From positions 4,278,001 through 4,342,000 of the forward strand of contig NZ_CP035913.1 of the NCBI RefSeq assembly GCF_004209755.1: a DNA stretch of 64,000 nucleotides, given 5' to 3'. Source of the DNA: Pseudoduganella lutea (GTDB lineage Bacteria; Pseudomonadota; Gammaproteobacteria; Burkholderiales; Burkholderiaceae_D). The notes below the pieces were generated by a model. The model ran no database searches and had not been told where the DNA came from. It saw only the letters and a program-made list of their open reading frames with translations. This document shows, in pieces, positions 46,919 to 56,626 of the stretch. A program made the translations under genes and the position numbers. Within the stretch, counting starts at the first letter, position 1, and each line of letters begins with the position of its first letter.

Positions 46919-47569
46919 TCATTGTACTGGTTCAGCGCTATCGAGATGCCAGCCACGCAGGCCTTCCATCGCCACCGCGTTGCGCCAGGCCGGCCGTGCG
47001 CTGACCAGCCGCGCCAGGCGGTCGAGTTCCGGCCATTCGGTAGCGGGTTTGGGCATCGCGCGCGACCAGCGCATGTACATGCACAGCTGGTAGTCGGCGA
47101 TGCTGAAGCGCTCGCCCAGCAGGTAGGGACCGTGCGCCTGCAGGTGCGAGGCAATGCGCTCGAAGCCCGCCTCGAGCGTGCGGCGGACCGGCGCGCGGCT
47201 GTTTTCGTCATGCGCTTCCAGGCCCAGGTCGCGCGGATAGAACCATAGCCGGAACGGGCCGCCCAGCGACGTGGCCAGTGCCACCGTCCATTGCAGCCAT
47301 TCGGCCCGGCCGGGCGTTCCCGGTGCCGGCGCGAGGTTCGCTTCGGGGTGGCGTTCGGCCAGCAGGATCAGCAGGGCCGCCGACTCGCGGTGCGCCAGGC
47401 CATCGATGACCAGCGTGGGAACGGTGCCTTGCGGATTCAGGCGCAGGTAGTCGTCGGTACGCGGCACGTTCAGATCGACGTTGACGAGCTCGTGTGCCGC
47501 GCCGCTTTCATGGATCGCGGCGTGCACGGCCAGGCTGGCCGCGCCGGGGGAATAGAACAGTTTGTACAT
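46919..47569 (-). CDS. Glutathione S-transferase family protein
   Basis: 216 residues. N-terminal thioredoxin-like domain (MYKLFYSPGAASLAVHAAIHESG, NPQGTVPTLVIDG, ESAALLILLAERHP) and C-terminal helical domain (GERFSIADYQLCMYMRW). Ser in YSPGAASL is the likely glutathione-activating residue (beta/GstA-like class). ATG 47569 is preferred over the one at 47596 because AAAGGAG lies between them. First gene of a pair with the hypothetical protein downstream. Confidence 0.9.
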   Translation of the reverse strand: MYKLFYSPGAASLAVHAAIHESGAAHELVNVDLNVPRTDDYLRLNPQGTVPTLVIDGLAHRESAALLILLAERHPEANLAPAPGTPGRAEWLQWTVALATSLGGPFRLWFYPRDLGLEAHDENSRAPVRRTLEAGFERIASHLQAHGPYLLGERFSIADYQLCMYMRWSRAMPKPATEWPELDRLARLVSARPAWRNAVAMEGLRGWHLDSAEPVQ

Positions 47570-47623
47570 CGCCTCGGGTTCTCCTTTGTTTTCCATTGTT
47601 CCCGCAATTTCCCATCCTGCCGC

Positions 47624-48208
47624 TTACTCGGGCCGACGGGGAGCGCTGTCGGGACCCGCACGGTCCATTGGCTTCTTTTCGCTGCGCCAGCGGGCGAGCG
47701 GCAGCAGGGTGTCATCGTCGTCGACGAGGATGTCGCCATCGGCCGCGCCAACGAGGAAGCTTTCCCACGTGACGACGGCTTCCGGCCGGTTTTCGACAAA
47801 GCTGAGCTGGTGATACTGCTTGCCATCCACCGTGCGCAAGGCCGGATCGAACGGGATCACGGCGCCGCGCACCGTGCCGTTCGAGCCGGATTCGATCTGC
47901 CTTGCCCACGCCTGCAGTTCGGGGAGCGCCATCAGGCGCGCCACCGCCTGGTCGCGGCCCAGCGCCTGCCGCTGCCCGGCGGGCGCCACCGTGGTGGCGG
48001 GAACCGTGGCCGCATTGGGGACGGAACCCGCGGCAGAACTGGCGATGGAACCCGCGGCGGTGCCCGGCCTCGCCGGCGCGGTGCCCGGTCCCACGTGCTG
48101 CGGATACAGGTACCACGCTCCGAACACGGCGGCCAGCAAGCCAGCCAGCGTGCCGGCCACGGCGGGGAGGTGGGAGGATTTGCTCATGCGGCGTGCTTTC
48201 ATGTTCAT
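47624..48208 (-). CDS. Hypothetical single-pass membrane protein
   Basis: Up to 194 residues. One N-terminal membrane helix (LPAVAGTLAGLLAAVFGAWYLY), an Ala/Pro/Thr/Gly linker, then a small soluble domain (ARLMALPELQAWARQI ... KQYHQLSFVENRPEAVVTWESFLV, DGDILVDDDDTLLPLARW). Alternative starts lie at 48202 and 48187. No named family recognised; the C-terminal domain is likely periplasmic. Located between poxB-like and GST genes on the same strand. Confidence 0.7.
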   Translation of the reverse strand: MNMKARRMSKSSHLPAVAGTLAGLLAAVFGAWYLYPQHVGPGTAPARPGTAAGSIASSAAGSVPNAATVPATTVAPAGQRQALGRDQAVARLMALPELQAWARQIESGSNGTVRGAVIPFDPALRTVDGKQYHQLSFVENRPEAVVTWESFLVGAADGDILVDDDDTLLPLARWRSEKKPMDRAGPDSAPRRPE

Positions 48209-48259
48209 GTTGCGAACATGGTAATCGAAAGCTCCCGTGCGTGGCGGTCGCTTATCCGG

Positions 48260-50053
48260 TCACGTATCCTTCTTGGGCGGGAACCAGGATTCCCAGGTTT
48301 CCTTGATGCTGGCGCGAACGGTGGCCAGCGCGTCCGGGTCGCCCTTGAGCAGCGCCTTGAAGTAGGCGGCGGCCTGCTTGGCCGGCACGTCGGGCGGCAG
48401 CGGCGGCACGTTCGGATCCGTCACCATCTCCAGCACACAGGGGCGATCCGACGCCAGCGCCGCTTCCCAGCCGGCGGCCACCGCGTCCGCGCTGTCGATC
48501 CGGATGCCTTTCAGGCCCACCAGTTCCGCATATTGCGCGTAAGGGAAGTCCGGCATCACCTGCGAGGCTTCGAACTTGGGGTTGGCGCCCATCACGCGCT
48601 CTTCCCAGGTGACGAGGTTCAGGTCCTGGTTGTTGAGTACCATGACGACGAGTTTGCCGTTGCCCCAGCGCTGCCAGTACTTGGCGATGGTGATCAGGCC
48701 ATTGATGCCGTTCATCTGCATCGCGCCATCGCCCACCAGCGCGATCACGTGGCGATCGGGATGCGCGAACTTGGCGGCGATCGCATAGGGCACCGCGCAA
48801 CCCATCGTGGACAGGCCGCCCGATACGCTCGTCATCATGCCGCGCCGTATCTTGACGTCGCGCGCATACCAGTTGGTGGCCGAGCCGGAATCGCCGACGA
48901 CGATGCAGTTGTCCGGCAGCCGCGGTGACAGTTCCCAGAACACCCGCTGCGGATTGATCGGGTTGGCGTCGTTCATGGCGCGGCCTTCGAGCACCCGCCA
49001 CCAGCGCTCCACGTTGGCGCGGATATCGTCCTGCCATTGCCGGTCGGCCTTGCGCTGCAGGAGGGGAATCAGTGCGCGCAGGGTTTCGCGCGAATCGCCG
49101 ATCAGGTTGAATTCCATCGGGTAGCGCACGCTGGCGCGGCGCGCATCGATGTCGATCTGCACGCCGCGTGCCTGGCCTTCCTTCGGCAGGTGCTCGCTGT
49201 ACGGGAAGTTCGAGCCCACCATCAGCAGCGTGTCGCAGTCGTTCATCATGTCGTGGCTGGGCTTGGTGCCGAGCAGGCCGATGGTGCCGGTGACGAACGG
49301 CAGGTCGTCCGGCACCGCCGCCTTGCCCAGCAGCGCCTTGGCGATGCCGGCACCGAGGATCTCGGCCACTTCGATCAGTTCATCGGTCGCGTGCAGGGCG
49401 CCGGCACCCGCGAGGATCGCGACCTTCTTTCCTTCATTGAGGATGCGCGCGGCCTGCTGCAAGGCATCGAGCGGCGGCACGTGGCTGCGCGTGAGCGCGC
49501 CGATGCCGGACACCACGGTGCCATGCTCGCGCGGCGGCTTCGGTACCGCTTCGAGTTCCTGCACGTCGTTCGGAAAGATGAGGCACGTGACGGCGCGTTC
49601 TTCCTTGGCGATGCGGAAGGCGCGGTCGATCAGGTGGCGCACCTGGGCCGGATCGGTGGCCATGTGCACGTATTCGTGCGCCACGTCCTTGAACAGCGTC
49701 TGCAGGTCGACTTCCTGCTGGTAGTCGCTGCCCATCGACATGCGCTTCTGCTGGCCCACGATCGCCACCACGCCCTGGTGATCGAGCTTGGCGTCATACA
49801 GGCCGTTGAGCAGATGCACCGCGCCAGGGCCGGAGGTGGCGAGACAGACGCCCACCTCACCCGTGAATTTCGCGTGCGCGGTGGCCATGAAGGCGGCCAT
49901 CTCCTCGTGGCGCACCTGGATGAATTCGATCTGCTCCTGCCGCCCGAAAGCGCCCATGATGCCGTTGATGCCATCGCCGGGGTAGCCGTACACGCGGCGC
50001 ACGCCCCATTCGCCCAGCCGTTGCAGCAAGAAGTCGCCTACCGTATCTGCCAT
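48260..50053 (-). CDS. ThDP-dependent pyruvate oxidase/dehydrogenase-like enzyme (PoxB family)
   Basis: 597 residues with three ThDP-enzyme domains. Catalytic Glu in VRHEEMAAFMA (~50), FAD/central domain, and C-terminal ThDP site with GDGAMQMNGINGL ... NNQDLN (~425-460). The opening FLLQRLGEWGVRRVYGYPGDGINGIM is PoxB-like rather than acetolactate-synthase-like. Probably oxidises pyruvate to acetate and CO2 at the membrane face; the C-terminal membrane-binding helix of E. coli PoxB is not obvious, and substrate could differ. Single gene. Confidence 0.85.
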   Translation of the reverse strand: MADTVGDFLLQRLGEWGVRRVYGYPGDGINGIMGAFGRQEQIEFIQVRHEEMAAFMATAHAKFTGEVGVCLATSGPGAVHLLNGLYDAKLDHQGVVAIVGQQKRMSMGSDYQQEVDLQTLFKDVAHEYVHMATDPAQVRHLIDRAFRIAKEERAVTCLIFPNDVQELEAVPKPPREHGTVVSGIGALTRSHVPPLDALQQAARILNEGKKVAILAGAGALHATDELIEVAEILGAGIAKALLGKAAVPDDLPFVTGTIGLLGTKPSHDMMNDCDTLLMVGSNFPYSEHLPKEGQARGVQIDIDARRASVRYPMEFNLIGDSRETLRALIPLLQRKADRQWQDDIRANVERWWRVLEGRAMNDANPINPQRVFWELSPRLPDNCIVVGDSGSATNWYARDVKIRRGMMTSVSGGLSTMGCAVPYAIAAKFAHPDRHVIALVGDGAMQMNGINGLITIAKYWQRWGNGKLVVMVLNNQDLNLVTWEERVMGANPKFEASQVMPDFPYAQYAELVGLKGIRIDSADAVAAGWEAALASDRPCVLEMVTDPNVPPLPPDVPAKQAAAYFKALLKGDPDALATVRASIKETWESWFPPKKDT

Positions 50054-50328
50054 GGTGCTCTCGCTCGATTAGTCAAGCGGAAATGATAGGTTGGCCGACA
50101 AACGGCAGGCGCACGCAAGCGGTGCAGTGCAGCATCCTGGCTCCTTCCAGGGTTGTCTGCGAGCTCTCCTTTAGGACGGAAATGCGTGATTTGATGCGGC
50201 GCAAAAGCATGTTGGGCGGGGCGCTGAAAACGTTGTTCACGTGGGACGGTGCGCTTAAAAAAACGGCAGAGAGATCAAAAACCGGGTGTATATTGAATGC
50301 ACAACAACCACGGAACAGGAGACGCAAG

Positions 50329-50502
50329 ATGGATATGGAACCGGACGACCGCACCGGGCGCTATGTTGGCTTCGGTATCAGCCTGGGTGCAGCGATCGGC
50401 TGCGCGATCGGTGTTGCAATGGGTAATTTCGCGATGGGCATCGGCCTCGGTGTCGGCGTCGGCAGCGCCGTCGGAGCCGGCCTCGCGCGACGGCGACCCT
50501 GA
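50329..50502 (+). CDS. 57-residue glycine-zipper membrane protein
   Basis: Starts MDMEPDDRTGRYVGFGISLG; the remainder is Gly/Ala/Val with GxxxG spacing (GCAIGVAMGNFAMGIGLGVGVG) forming one or two membrane helices, ending in LARRRP. AACAGGAGA precedes the ATG and a TATATT lies near 50288. An intrinsic hairpin terminator follows. Function unknown. Confidence 0.75.
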   Translation: MDMEPDDRTGRYVGFGISLGAAIGCAIGVAMGNFAMGIGLGVGVGSAVGAGLARRRP

Positions 50503-50524
50503 TCGGCCTCTTGCAAAGTAATCA

Positions 50525-50551
50525 CGGCTGCCTCGGCAGCCGTTGTTGTTT
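50525..50551 (+). terminator. Terminator of the glycine-zipper gene
   Basis: CGGCTGCC-TC-GGCAGCCG followed by TTGTTGTTT. Confidence 0.8.
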
Positions 50552-50563
50552 CCGCAGTCCAAA

Positions 50564-50714
50564 ACTGGGGACGTACCCCTGTTTAGAGGAAACATCTCGA
50601 GAGAAACCGGGGAAGAAAACTGGGGACGTACCCCTGTTTAGAGGAAACATCCCGCGAGCTTACCCTAGTCGGTGCGCCAGCAGTCTTGCCTGGAAACAGG
50701 GGTACGTCCCCAGT
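50564..50714. repeat. Family A repeat cluster: two direct copies and one inverted
   Basis: A 33-base unit (ACTGGGGACGTACCCCTGTT then TAGAGGAAACATC) occurs at 50564-50596 and 50619-50651; 50693-50714 holds its first ~20 bases inverted (GGGGTACGTCCCCAGT core). The stretch 50503-50798 has only this cluster and two terminators. Confidence 0.85.
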
Positions 50715-50728
50715 TTGTTGGCCAGGCA

Positions 50729-50762
50729 ATAAAAAAGGCTGCTTCCGAAGAAGCAGCCTTTC
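50729..50762 (-). terminator. Terminator of groES-groEL
   Basis: On the minus strand AAGGCTGCTTC / GAAGCAGCCTT with a TTCG tetraloop, followed by a T-run. Confidence 0.93.
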
Positions 50763-50798
50763 CAGGTGCAGCTGGCCGGAGCCGGCTTTACCGCATGA

Positions 50799-52463
<1,665 letters not shown>

Positions 52464-52483
52464 CTAGGTAAGGGGTCGGCCGA

Positions 52484-52774
52484 TTACTTGTTGACGATGG
52501 CCAGGATGTCTTCTTCGCGCATCACCAGCAGCTCTTCGCCGTCAACCTTGACAGCTTGGCCCGAGTATTTGCCGAACAGAACGCGATCGCCAACTTTGAC
52601 TTCCAGTGCGCGCAGCGTGCCATTGTCGGCAACCTTGCCGTTGCCCACTGCCAGTACTTCACCCTGGTCCGGCTTTTCGGCGGCGGCATCAGGGATGATC
52701 AGACCGGATGCGGTCTTGGTTTCCTGGTCCAGGCGTTTGACGATGACGCGATCGTGCAAGGGGCGAAGGTTCAT
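52484..52774 (-). CDS. groS: Co-chaperonin GroES
   Basis: 96 residues, [20 protein letters not shown], mobile loop [13 protein letters not shown], end [10 protein letters not shown]. Caps the GroEL ring. AAGGAG precedes the ATG. Controlled by the promoter and CIRCE element upstream. Confidence 0.99.
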   Translation of the reverse strand: MNLRPLHDRVIVKRLDQETKTASGLIIPDAAAEKPDQGEVLAVGNGKVADNGTLRALEVKVGDRVLFGKYSGQAVKVDGEELLVMREEDILAIVNK

Positions 52775-52812
52775 ACAAAACTCCTTATGTGTACAGTGAG
52801 GTTGATTCGTTG

Positions 52813-52839
52813 TTAGCACTCTCGACTAACGAGTGCCAA
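52813..52839 (-). promoter_or_regulatory. CIRCE element (HrcA operator)
   Basis: TTAGCACTC-N9-GAGTGCCAA, one mismatch from the classic inverted repeat, 39 bases upstream of groES. HrcA bound here represses the operon until heat stress. Confidence 0.95.
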
Positions 52840-52841
52840 CG

Positions 52842-52870
52842 ATTATAGGGATGGTCACAGGTGATTTCAA
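52842..52870 (-). promoter_or_regulatory. Sigma-70 promoter of groES-groEL
   Basis: Minus strand -35 TTGAAA (52870-52865), 17-base spacer, -10 TATAAT (52847-52842). The start point would fall inside CIRCE, so HrcA binding blocks it. Confidence 0.8.
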
Positions 52871-53037
52871 GAGGATTCATATTGGAAAAATGTCTAAGGC
52901 CTCTCCGGAGGGCTCAAGCGCGCGCCGGAGAAGCCCGGTTTGTGTTTTGACAAAGCCGCGGCGGAGGTGCACACTGTCCATTCGCATTCGGAAGCAATCA
53001 TCAAACACTGCAACAACATTGTTGAGCGGAGGCTGCG

Positions 53038-53172
53038 ATGTTCCAGACGAAATTCCCAAGAGACTTGCATGCGCCCGGGTGGGTGCGTGTCGCGCTCAAT
53101 GTTGCCGCCGGCGCGGCGTTGGGTGTACTGGCCGGGGCAGCATTGCTGCTGGCGGTGGGTGCCATCACCTGA
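53038..53172 (+). CDS. 44-residue small membrane protein
   Basis: Starts MFQTKFPRDLHAPGWVRVAL; the second half (VAAGAALGVLAGAALLLAVGAIT) is one membrane helix with small-residue spacing. GGAGG stands 5 bases before the ATG. Function unknown; resembles in style the glycine-zipper gene at 50.3 kb but shares no clear sequence with it. Transcribed away from groES. Confidence 0.6.
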   Translation: MFQTKFPRDLHAPGWVRVALNVAAGAALGVLAGAALLLAVGAIT

Positions 53173-53347
53173 ACACCGATTTCCTGAACTTCCCCTGGGC
53201 TGTCTTCCATGCCGCCTCGTGGCGGCATGTCGTCATGCATCTTGTTAAGACGCATTCTCATCAAGACGCATTCCATTAAGATTATATTAAGTATATAAGT
53301 CAGCCGATTCGGTTGACCGTGTCATCGTGCCGTCCTATAGTGACGGG

Positions 53348-53578
53348 ATGATTGCAGACTTCCAAGAACTTTCCGACAAGATCGAGCAGTTGGCCGAGAT
53401 GACGCAGGCATTGCGCCGTGAAAACGCGCAACTGCGCCAGGCCAATGCCGCCATGGTCGCCGAAAACCTCGGCCACCAGAAGCGCCTGGCCGAAGCGCAT
53501 GCGCGGGTGTCGGCTTTGCTGGAACATATTCCACCGCTGGAAACGGCCACCCCTGAAAACGAGGACATCCCGTCATGA
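53348..53578 (+). CDS. Small coiled-coil protein upstream of zapA (ZapB-like)
   Basis: 76 residues, almost all heptad coiled coil: IADFQELSDKIEQLAEMTQA then LRRENAQLRQANAAMVAENL, with a Glu/Pro-rich end. Its stop overlaps the zapA start (ATGA), a conserved pairing in betaproteobacteria. Likely a division or cell-envelope associated factor working with ZapA (inference). Confidence 0.82.
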   Translation: MIADFQELSDKIEQLAEMTQALRRENAQLRQANAAMVAENLGHQKRLAEAHARVSALLEHIPPLETATPENEDIPS

Positions 53579-53886
53579 GCAATGTGGACGTCATCATCCT
53601 GGGTTCGTCGTACCGCCTCGTCTGCAAGGAAGGCGAGGAGCGCGCGTTGCGCGAAGCCGCGGCATTGCTGGACAAGAAAATGACCGCCATCCGCGATACC
53701 GGCAAGGTCAAGGGCAACGACCGCATCGCCGTGATGGCCGCGCTGTCGATGGCGGCCGAATTCCTGACGGCGAAAGCGCCGGCCGGACCGCTGTCCGAGA
53801 TTTCCCTGCTCGAGGTGCAGCACAAGATCGCCGCGATGCACCGGGTGCTCGACAGTGCGCTGACCCCGCAAGAAAATCTCTTCTGA
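53575..53886 (+). CDS. zapA: Cell division protein ZapA
   Basis: 103 residues: VDVIILGSSYRLVCKEGEE followed by LREAAALLDKKMTAIRD, the usual ZapA beta-strand plus coiled-coil layout. It bundles FtsZ filaments at mid-cell. Translationally coupled to the coiled-coil gene and followed by 6S RNA, the standard arrangement. Confidence 0.93.
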   Translation: MSNVDVIILGSSYRLVCKEGEERALREAAALLDKKMTAIRDTGKVKGNDRIAVMAALSMAAEFLTAKAPAGPLSEISLLEVQHKIAAMHRVLDSALTPQENLF

Positions 53887-53936
53887 CGCACGATAAGACT
53901 TTCCCTTATCAGGATTGAGGAGTAAACTCCGTGTCA

Positions 53937-54112
53937 CCCTGCGGTGTTCGAGAAGTGCCATATATTCCTTGAACCATTTACACGCATAGGTCGCGGAACA
54001 TTGTTTGGCGGGTGTGAGCGTCGCTAGTCCGATGAACCCGAAGTTGAACTGACTGTGACCGCCTTGAACCGTAAGGTTCAGGATGCCGGCATGACGGCAC
54101 AGGCGGGGCCCT
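53937..54112 (+). ncRNA. ssrS: 6S RNA
   Basis: About 176 bases directly after zapA. Starts CCCTGCGGTGTTCG and ends in GCACAGGCGGGG; these ends pair to close the structure. The large central bubble is flanked by GTTCGAGAAGTGCC near the 5' end and CTTGAACCGTAAGGTTCAGG on the 3' side, as in betaproteobacterial 6S. It mimics an open promoter and sequesters sigma-70 RNA polymerase in stationary phase. Ends are approximate. Confidence 0.85.
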
Positions 54113-54122
54113 ATTCAGTGAG

Positions 54123-54160
54123 AGCGGTTGCATGCATCGAAAGATGCGCAACCGCTTTTT
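54123..54160 (+). terminator. Intrinsic terminator after 6S RNA
   Basis: AGCGGTTGC ... GCAACCGCT with inner GCATC-GAAA-GATGC, then seven T's. Confidence 0.9.
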
Positions 54161-54209
54161 TTATGCCCTGGTTTTTCATGTCCATCATTGTTACGTCCGG
54201 AGGAGCGCG

Positions 54210-54674
54210 ATGGCAAAACGGTACTGGTTGATGAAGTCCGAACCCGATGATGTGAGTTTCGACGACGTGCTGTCGGCCAAGGACCAGACCACGTCATGGT
54301 ATGGCGTGCGCAACTACCAGGCCCGCAACTTCATCCGCGATGGCATGGCGGTTGGCGATGGCGTGCTGTTCTACCACTCCAGCTGCGCGGTGCCCGGTAT
54401 CGCCGGCATCGCCGAAATCGCCAGCGCGCCGTACCCGGATGCCACGCAGTTCGACGTGGAGAGCCCGTATTACGACGCCAAGGCCACGCGGGAAAATCCC
54501 CGCTGGACCGGCATCGACGTGAAGGCCGTGAAGAAGGGGCGCTACCTGGAGTTGAAGGAATTGCGCAGCCACCCGGCGCTGGAAAACATGCGCCTGCTGG
54601 CCAAGGGCAGCAGGCTGTCCGTGATGCCGGTGGAGCCCGAAGAGTGGCGCTTCATCCTGAAGCTGATCGGCTGA
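54210..54674 (+). CDS. EVE-domain protein (THYN1 family)
   Basis: 154 residues: YWLMKSEPDDVSFDDV, SWYGVRNYQARNFIRD and GVLFYHSSC are the family signatures. EVE domains fold like PUA/YTH and bind modified bases in nucleic acid; the bacterial role is unsettled. GGAGGAG before the ATG fixes the start. Follows zapA and 6S RNA, a common betaproteobacterial order. Confidence 0.92.
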   Translation: MAKRYWLMKSEPDDVSFDDVLSAKDQTTSWYGVRNYQARNFIRDGMAVGDGVLFYHSSCAVPGIAGIAEIASAPYPDATQFDVESPYYDAKATRENPRWTGIDVKAVKKGRYLELKELRSHPALENMRLLAKGSRLSVMPVEPEEWRFILKLIG

Positions 54675-54735
54675 TCGGCGGACTGGCTGAACGCGCAGGC
54701 GCTTGGCCCGCGCGTGCCAGCCTCCCGCAGCCGCC

Positions 54736-55596
54736 TTATCCGGCTGCCTGTGCGGCCGTCGGTGCCACGCCGTAGACTTTGCGCCGGTACGACCACACGA
54801 GCATCGCGATGGCCGCCATGATCATCGGCAGCGACAGCACCTGGCCCGACGTGATGGGCAGGCCCAGTACCGTGGTTTCCCAGTCCGGCGTGCGGAAGTA
54901 TTCGGTGAAGAAGCGCGCGCAGCCATACAGCAGCGTGTACATGGCACCCACCGCGAGGCGCGGGCGGGCATGGCGGGCATAGGGCCACAGGATCGCAAAG
55001 ACCAGCAAGCCGTCGACCAGCATCTGGTAGAGCGGCGACGGATGGCGCAGGCCTTCCAGGAATACCGGGTCCGGCAGCAGCGGGAAATGCAGGTCCGGCC
55101 ACTGCATGGCCCACGGCAGCGAAGGATCGCTCACCACCCGGCCGGGCAGTTCGGCGTTGATGAAGTTGCCGAGACGCCCGGCCGCGTACCCGAGCGGTAC
55201 CATCGGCGCGATGAAGTCATACACGTCCAGCAGGTTGCGCTTTGCCTTGCGCGACCAGAACCACATCGCGATCAGCACGCCGATGAACCCGCCATGGAAG
55301 CTCATGCCGCCACGCCAGACCTTGAAGATCTCCAGCGGCGTGGCGAACAAGTGCGGCTGATAGAAGATCACTTCGCCGAGCCGGCCGCCGAGCACCACGC
55401 CCAGCATGCCATAGAACAGCATGTCGTCCAGGTCCTGGTTCTTCCAGCCTAATGCGGCGATGTGCGGCTGCCTGATCCGTACGCGACCCAGCGCGATGAA
55501 CAGCGCGAACGCCAGCACGTACATCAGGCCATACCAGTGGATCGCCACCGGGCCGACATGCAGGGCGACGGGATCGGGCATCGGGTGAATCAGCAT
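54736..55596 (-). CDS. lgt: Prolipoprotein diacylglyceryl transferase
   Basis: 286 residues, seven membrane helices. HWYGLMY, the essential-His region FHGGFIG (~103) and signature [14 protein letters not shown] (~143) are in place. Adds diacylglycerol to the lipobox Cys of lipoproteins such as the one at 4.5 kb. It begins at the base after the LysR gene's stop, so the two probably share a transcript. Confidence 0.97.
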   Translation of the reverse strand: MLIHPMPDPVALHVGPVAIHWYGLMYVLAFALFIALGRVRIRQPHIAALGWKNQDLDDMLFYGMLGVVLGGRLGEVIFYQPHLFATPLEIFKVWRGGMSFHGGFIGVLIAMWFWSRKAKRNLLDVYDFIAPMVPLGYAAGRLGNFINAELPGRVVSDPSLPWAMQWPDLHFPLLPDPVFLEGLRHPSPLYQMLVDGLLVFAILWPYARHARPRLAVGAMYTLLYGCARFFTEYFRTPDWETTVLGLPITSGQVLSLPMIMAAIAMLVWSYRRKVYGVAPTAAQAAG

Positions 55597-56493
55597 TCAG
55601 AGTCTCTTTCTCATCAAGTCCAGGAAGCCCTTGAGAACGGGGGAAGTATTGTCGCGGCGCCAGGCCAGGCCCGTTTCCACGAGCGGCGTGGCCTGCGCCA
55701 GCGGGCGGTATTCTACCCCCGGGCGGCGCAGGTTGGAGACCGATTGTGGCACAAGTGCGATGCCCATGCCGGCCGACACCAGGCTCACGATCGTCTGCAT
55801 CTGGATCGCTTCCTGCCCGATCACGGGTGTGATGCCGGCGGCGCGGAACACGGCCAGGATCGCGTCGTACAGGCTCGGAGATATCGCGCGCGGAAAGATG
55901 ATCAAAGGCAGGGGTGGCAGCGTGCGCAGGCTGGCTTCATGCTTGCCGCGCAGCTCCGGCAGGTTGGCTGGCGACGCGAGGATCAGCGGCTCGTTCAGCA
56001 CCGGCAGGTAATCCAGTTCGGCCTTTGCTTTTTCCGGCAGTGGCGGGATCAGCAAGCCCGCATCGACGCGGCCATGCAGCAGTTCTTCCAGCTGCAGGTC
56101 GGAGGTGGCTTCCTGCAGCGTGATCCGCACCTGCGGAAAGGCGGCACGGTAGGCGCGCAGCGAAGGCGGCAGCACGCTGTAGTCGGCCGACGACACGAAT
56201 GCCAGCACCAGCTTGCCCGTAGCGCCCGATGCGGCCCGCTGCACGAGACCCGGCAGCTCGCCGGCCTGCGCGATCAGCCGGCGCGCCTCGGGCAACAGGG
56301 CTTCGCCGGCCGCGGTCAGTGCCACGCCGCGGCGGTTACGGTCGAACAGCAGGGCGCCCAGCGTGTCTTCCAGCGCGAGGATCGTTTGCGACAGCGGCGG
56401 TTGCGTCATGTGCAGGCGCTTCGCGGCGCGGCCGAAATGAAGCTCTTCGGCGACTGTGACGAAGTAGCGCAGCTGGCGGAGTTCAACGTTCAT
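55597..56493 (-). CDS. LysR-family regulator divergent from ilvD
   Basis: 298 residues. N-terminal winged helix (LHFGRAAKRLHMTQPPLSQT, ~17-36) and a periplasmic-binding-type effector domain from ~92. Its divergent position with 133 bases to ilvD suggests it controls ilvD or branched-chain amino-acid synthesis, but it may be conserved there for lgt. Effector unknown. Confidence 0.92.
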   Translation of the reverse strand: MNVELRQLRYFVTVAEELHFGRAAKRLHMTQPPLSQTILALEDTLGALLFDRNRRGVALTAAGEALLPEARRLIAQAGELPGLVQRAASGATGKLVLAFVSSADYSVLPPSLRAYRAAFPQVRITLQEATSDLQLEELLHGRVDAGLLIPPLPEKAKAELDYLPVLNEPLILASPANLPELRGKHEASLRTLPPLPLIIFPRAISPSLYDAILAVFRAAGITPVIGQEAIQMQTIVSLVSAGMGIALVPQSVSNLRRPGVEYRPLAQATPLVETGLAWRRDNTSPVLKGFLDLMRKRL

Positions 56494-56626
56494 TGGCGGG
56501 TCTGTGAGAGTTCATGTGAATCACAGCGCATTAAATCATATATTTGACAACTGATGGCAACGGGCGCAAGCTGATGTCCTTTACGCGTTACCACGCATCA
56601 CTGAACAAGTCTGAGGAGACATCGTC

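Noticed and set aside
50564..50714. Repeats resembling a short CRISPR array
   Set aside because: Only two direct copies plus one inverted, with palindromic cores and no spacer regularity; fits an intergenic palindrome family.
52940..53248. 102-codon plus-strand frame between groES and zapA
   Set aside because: Low-complexity, overlaps the better-supported 44-residue gene in another frame and lacks a ribosome site.
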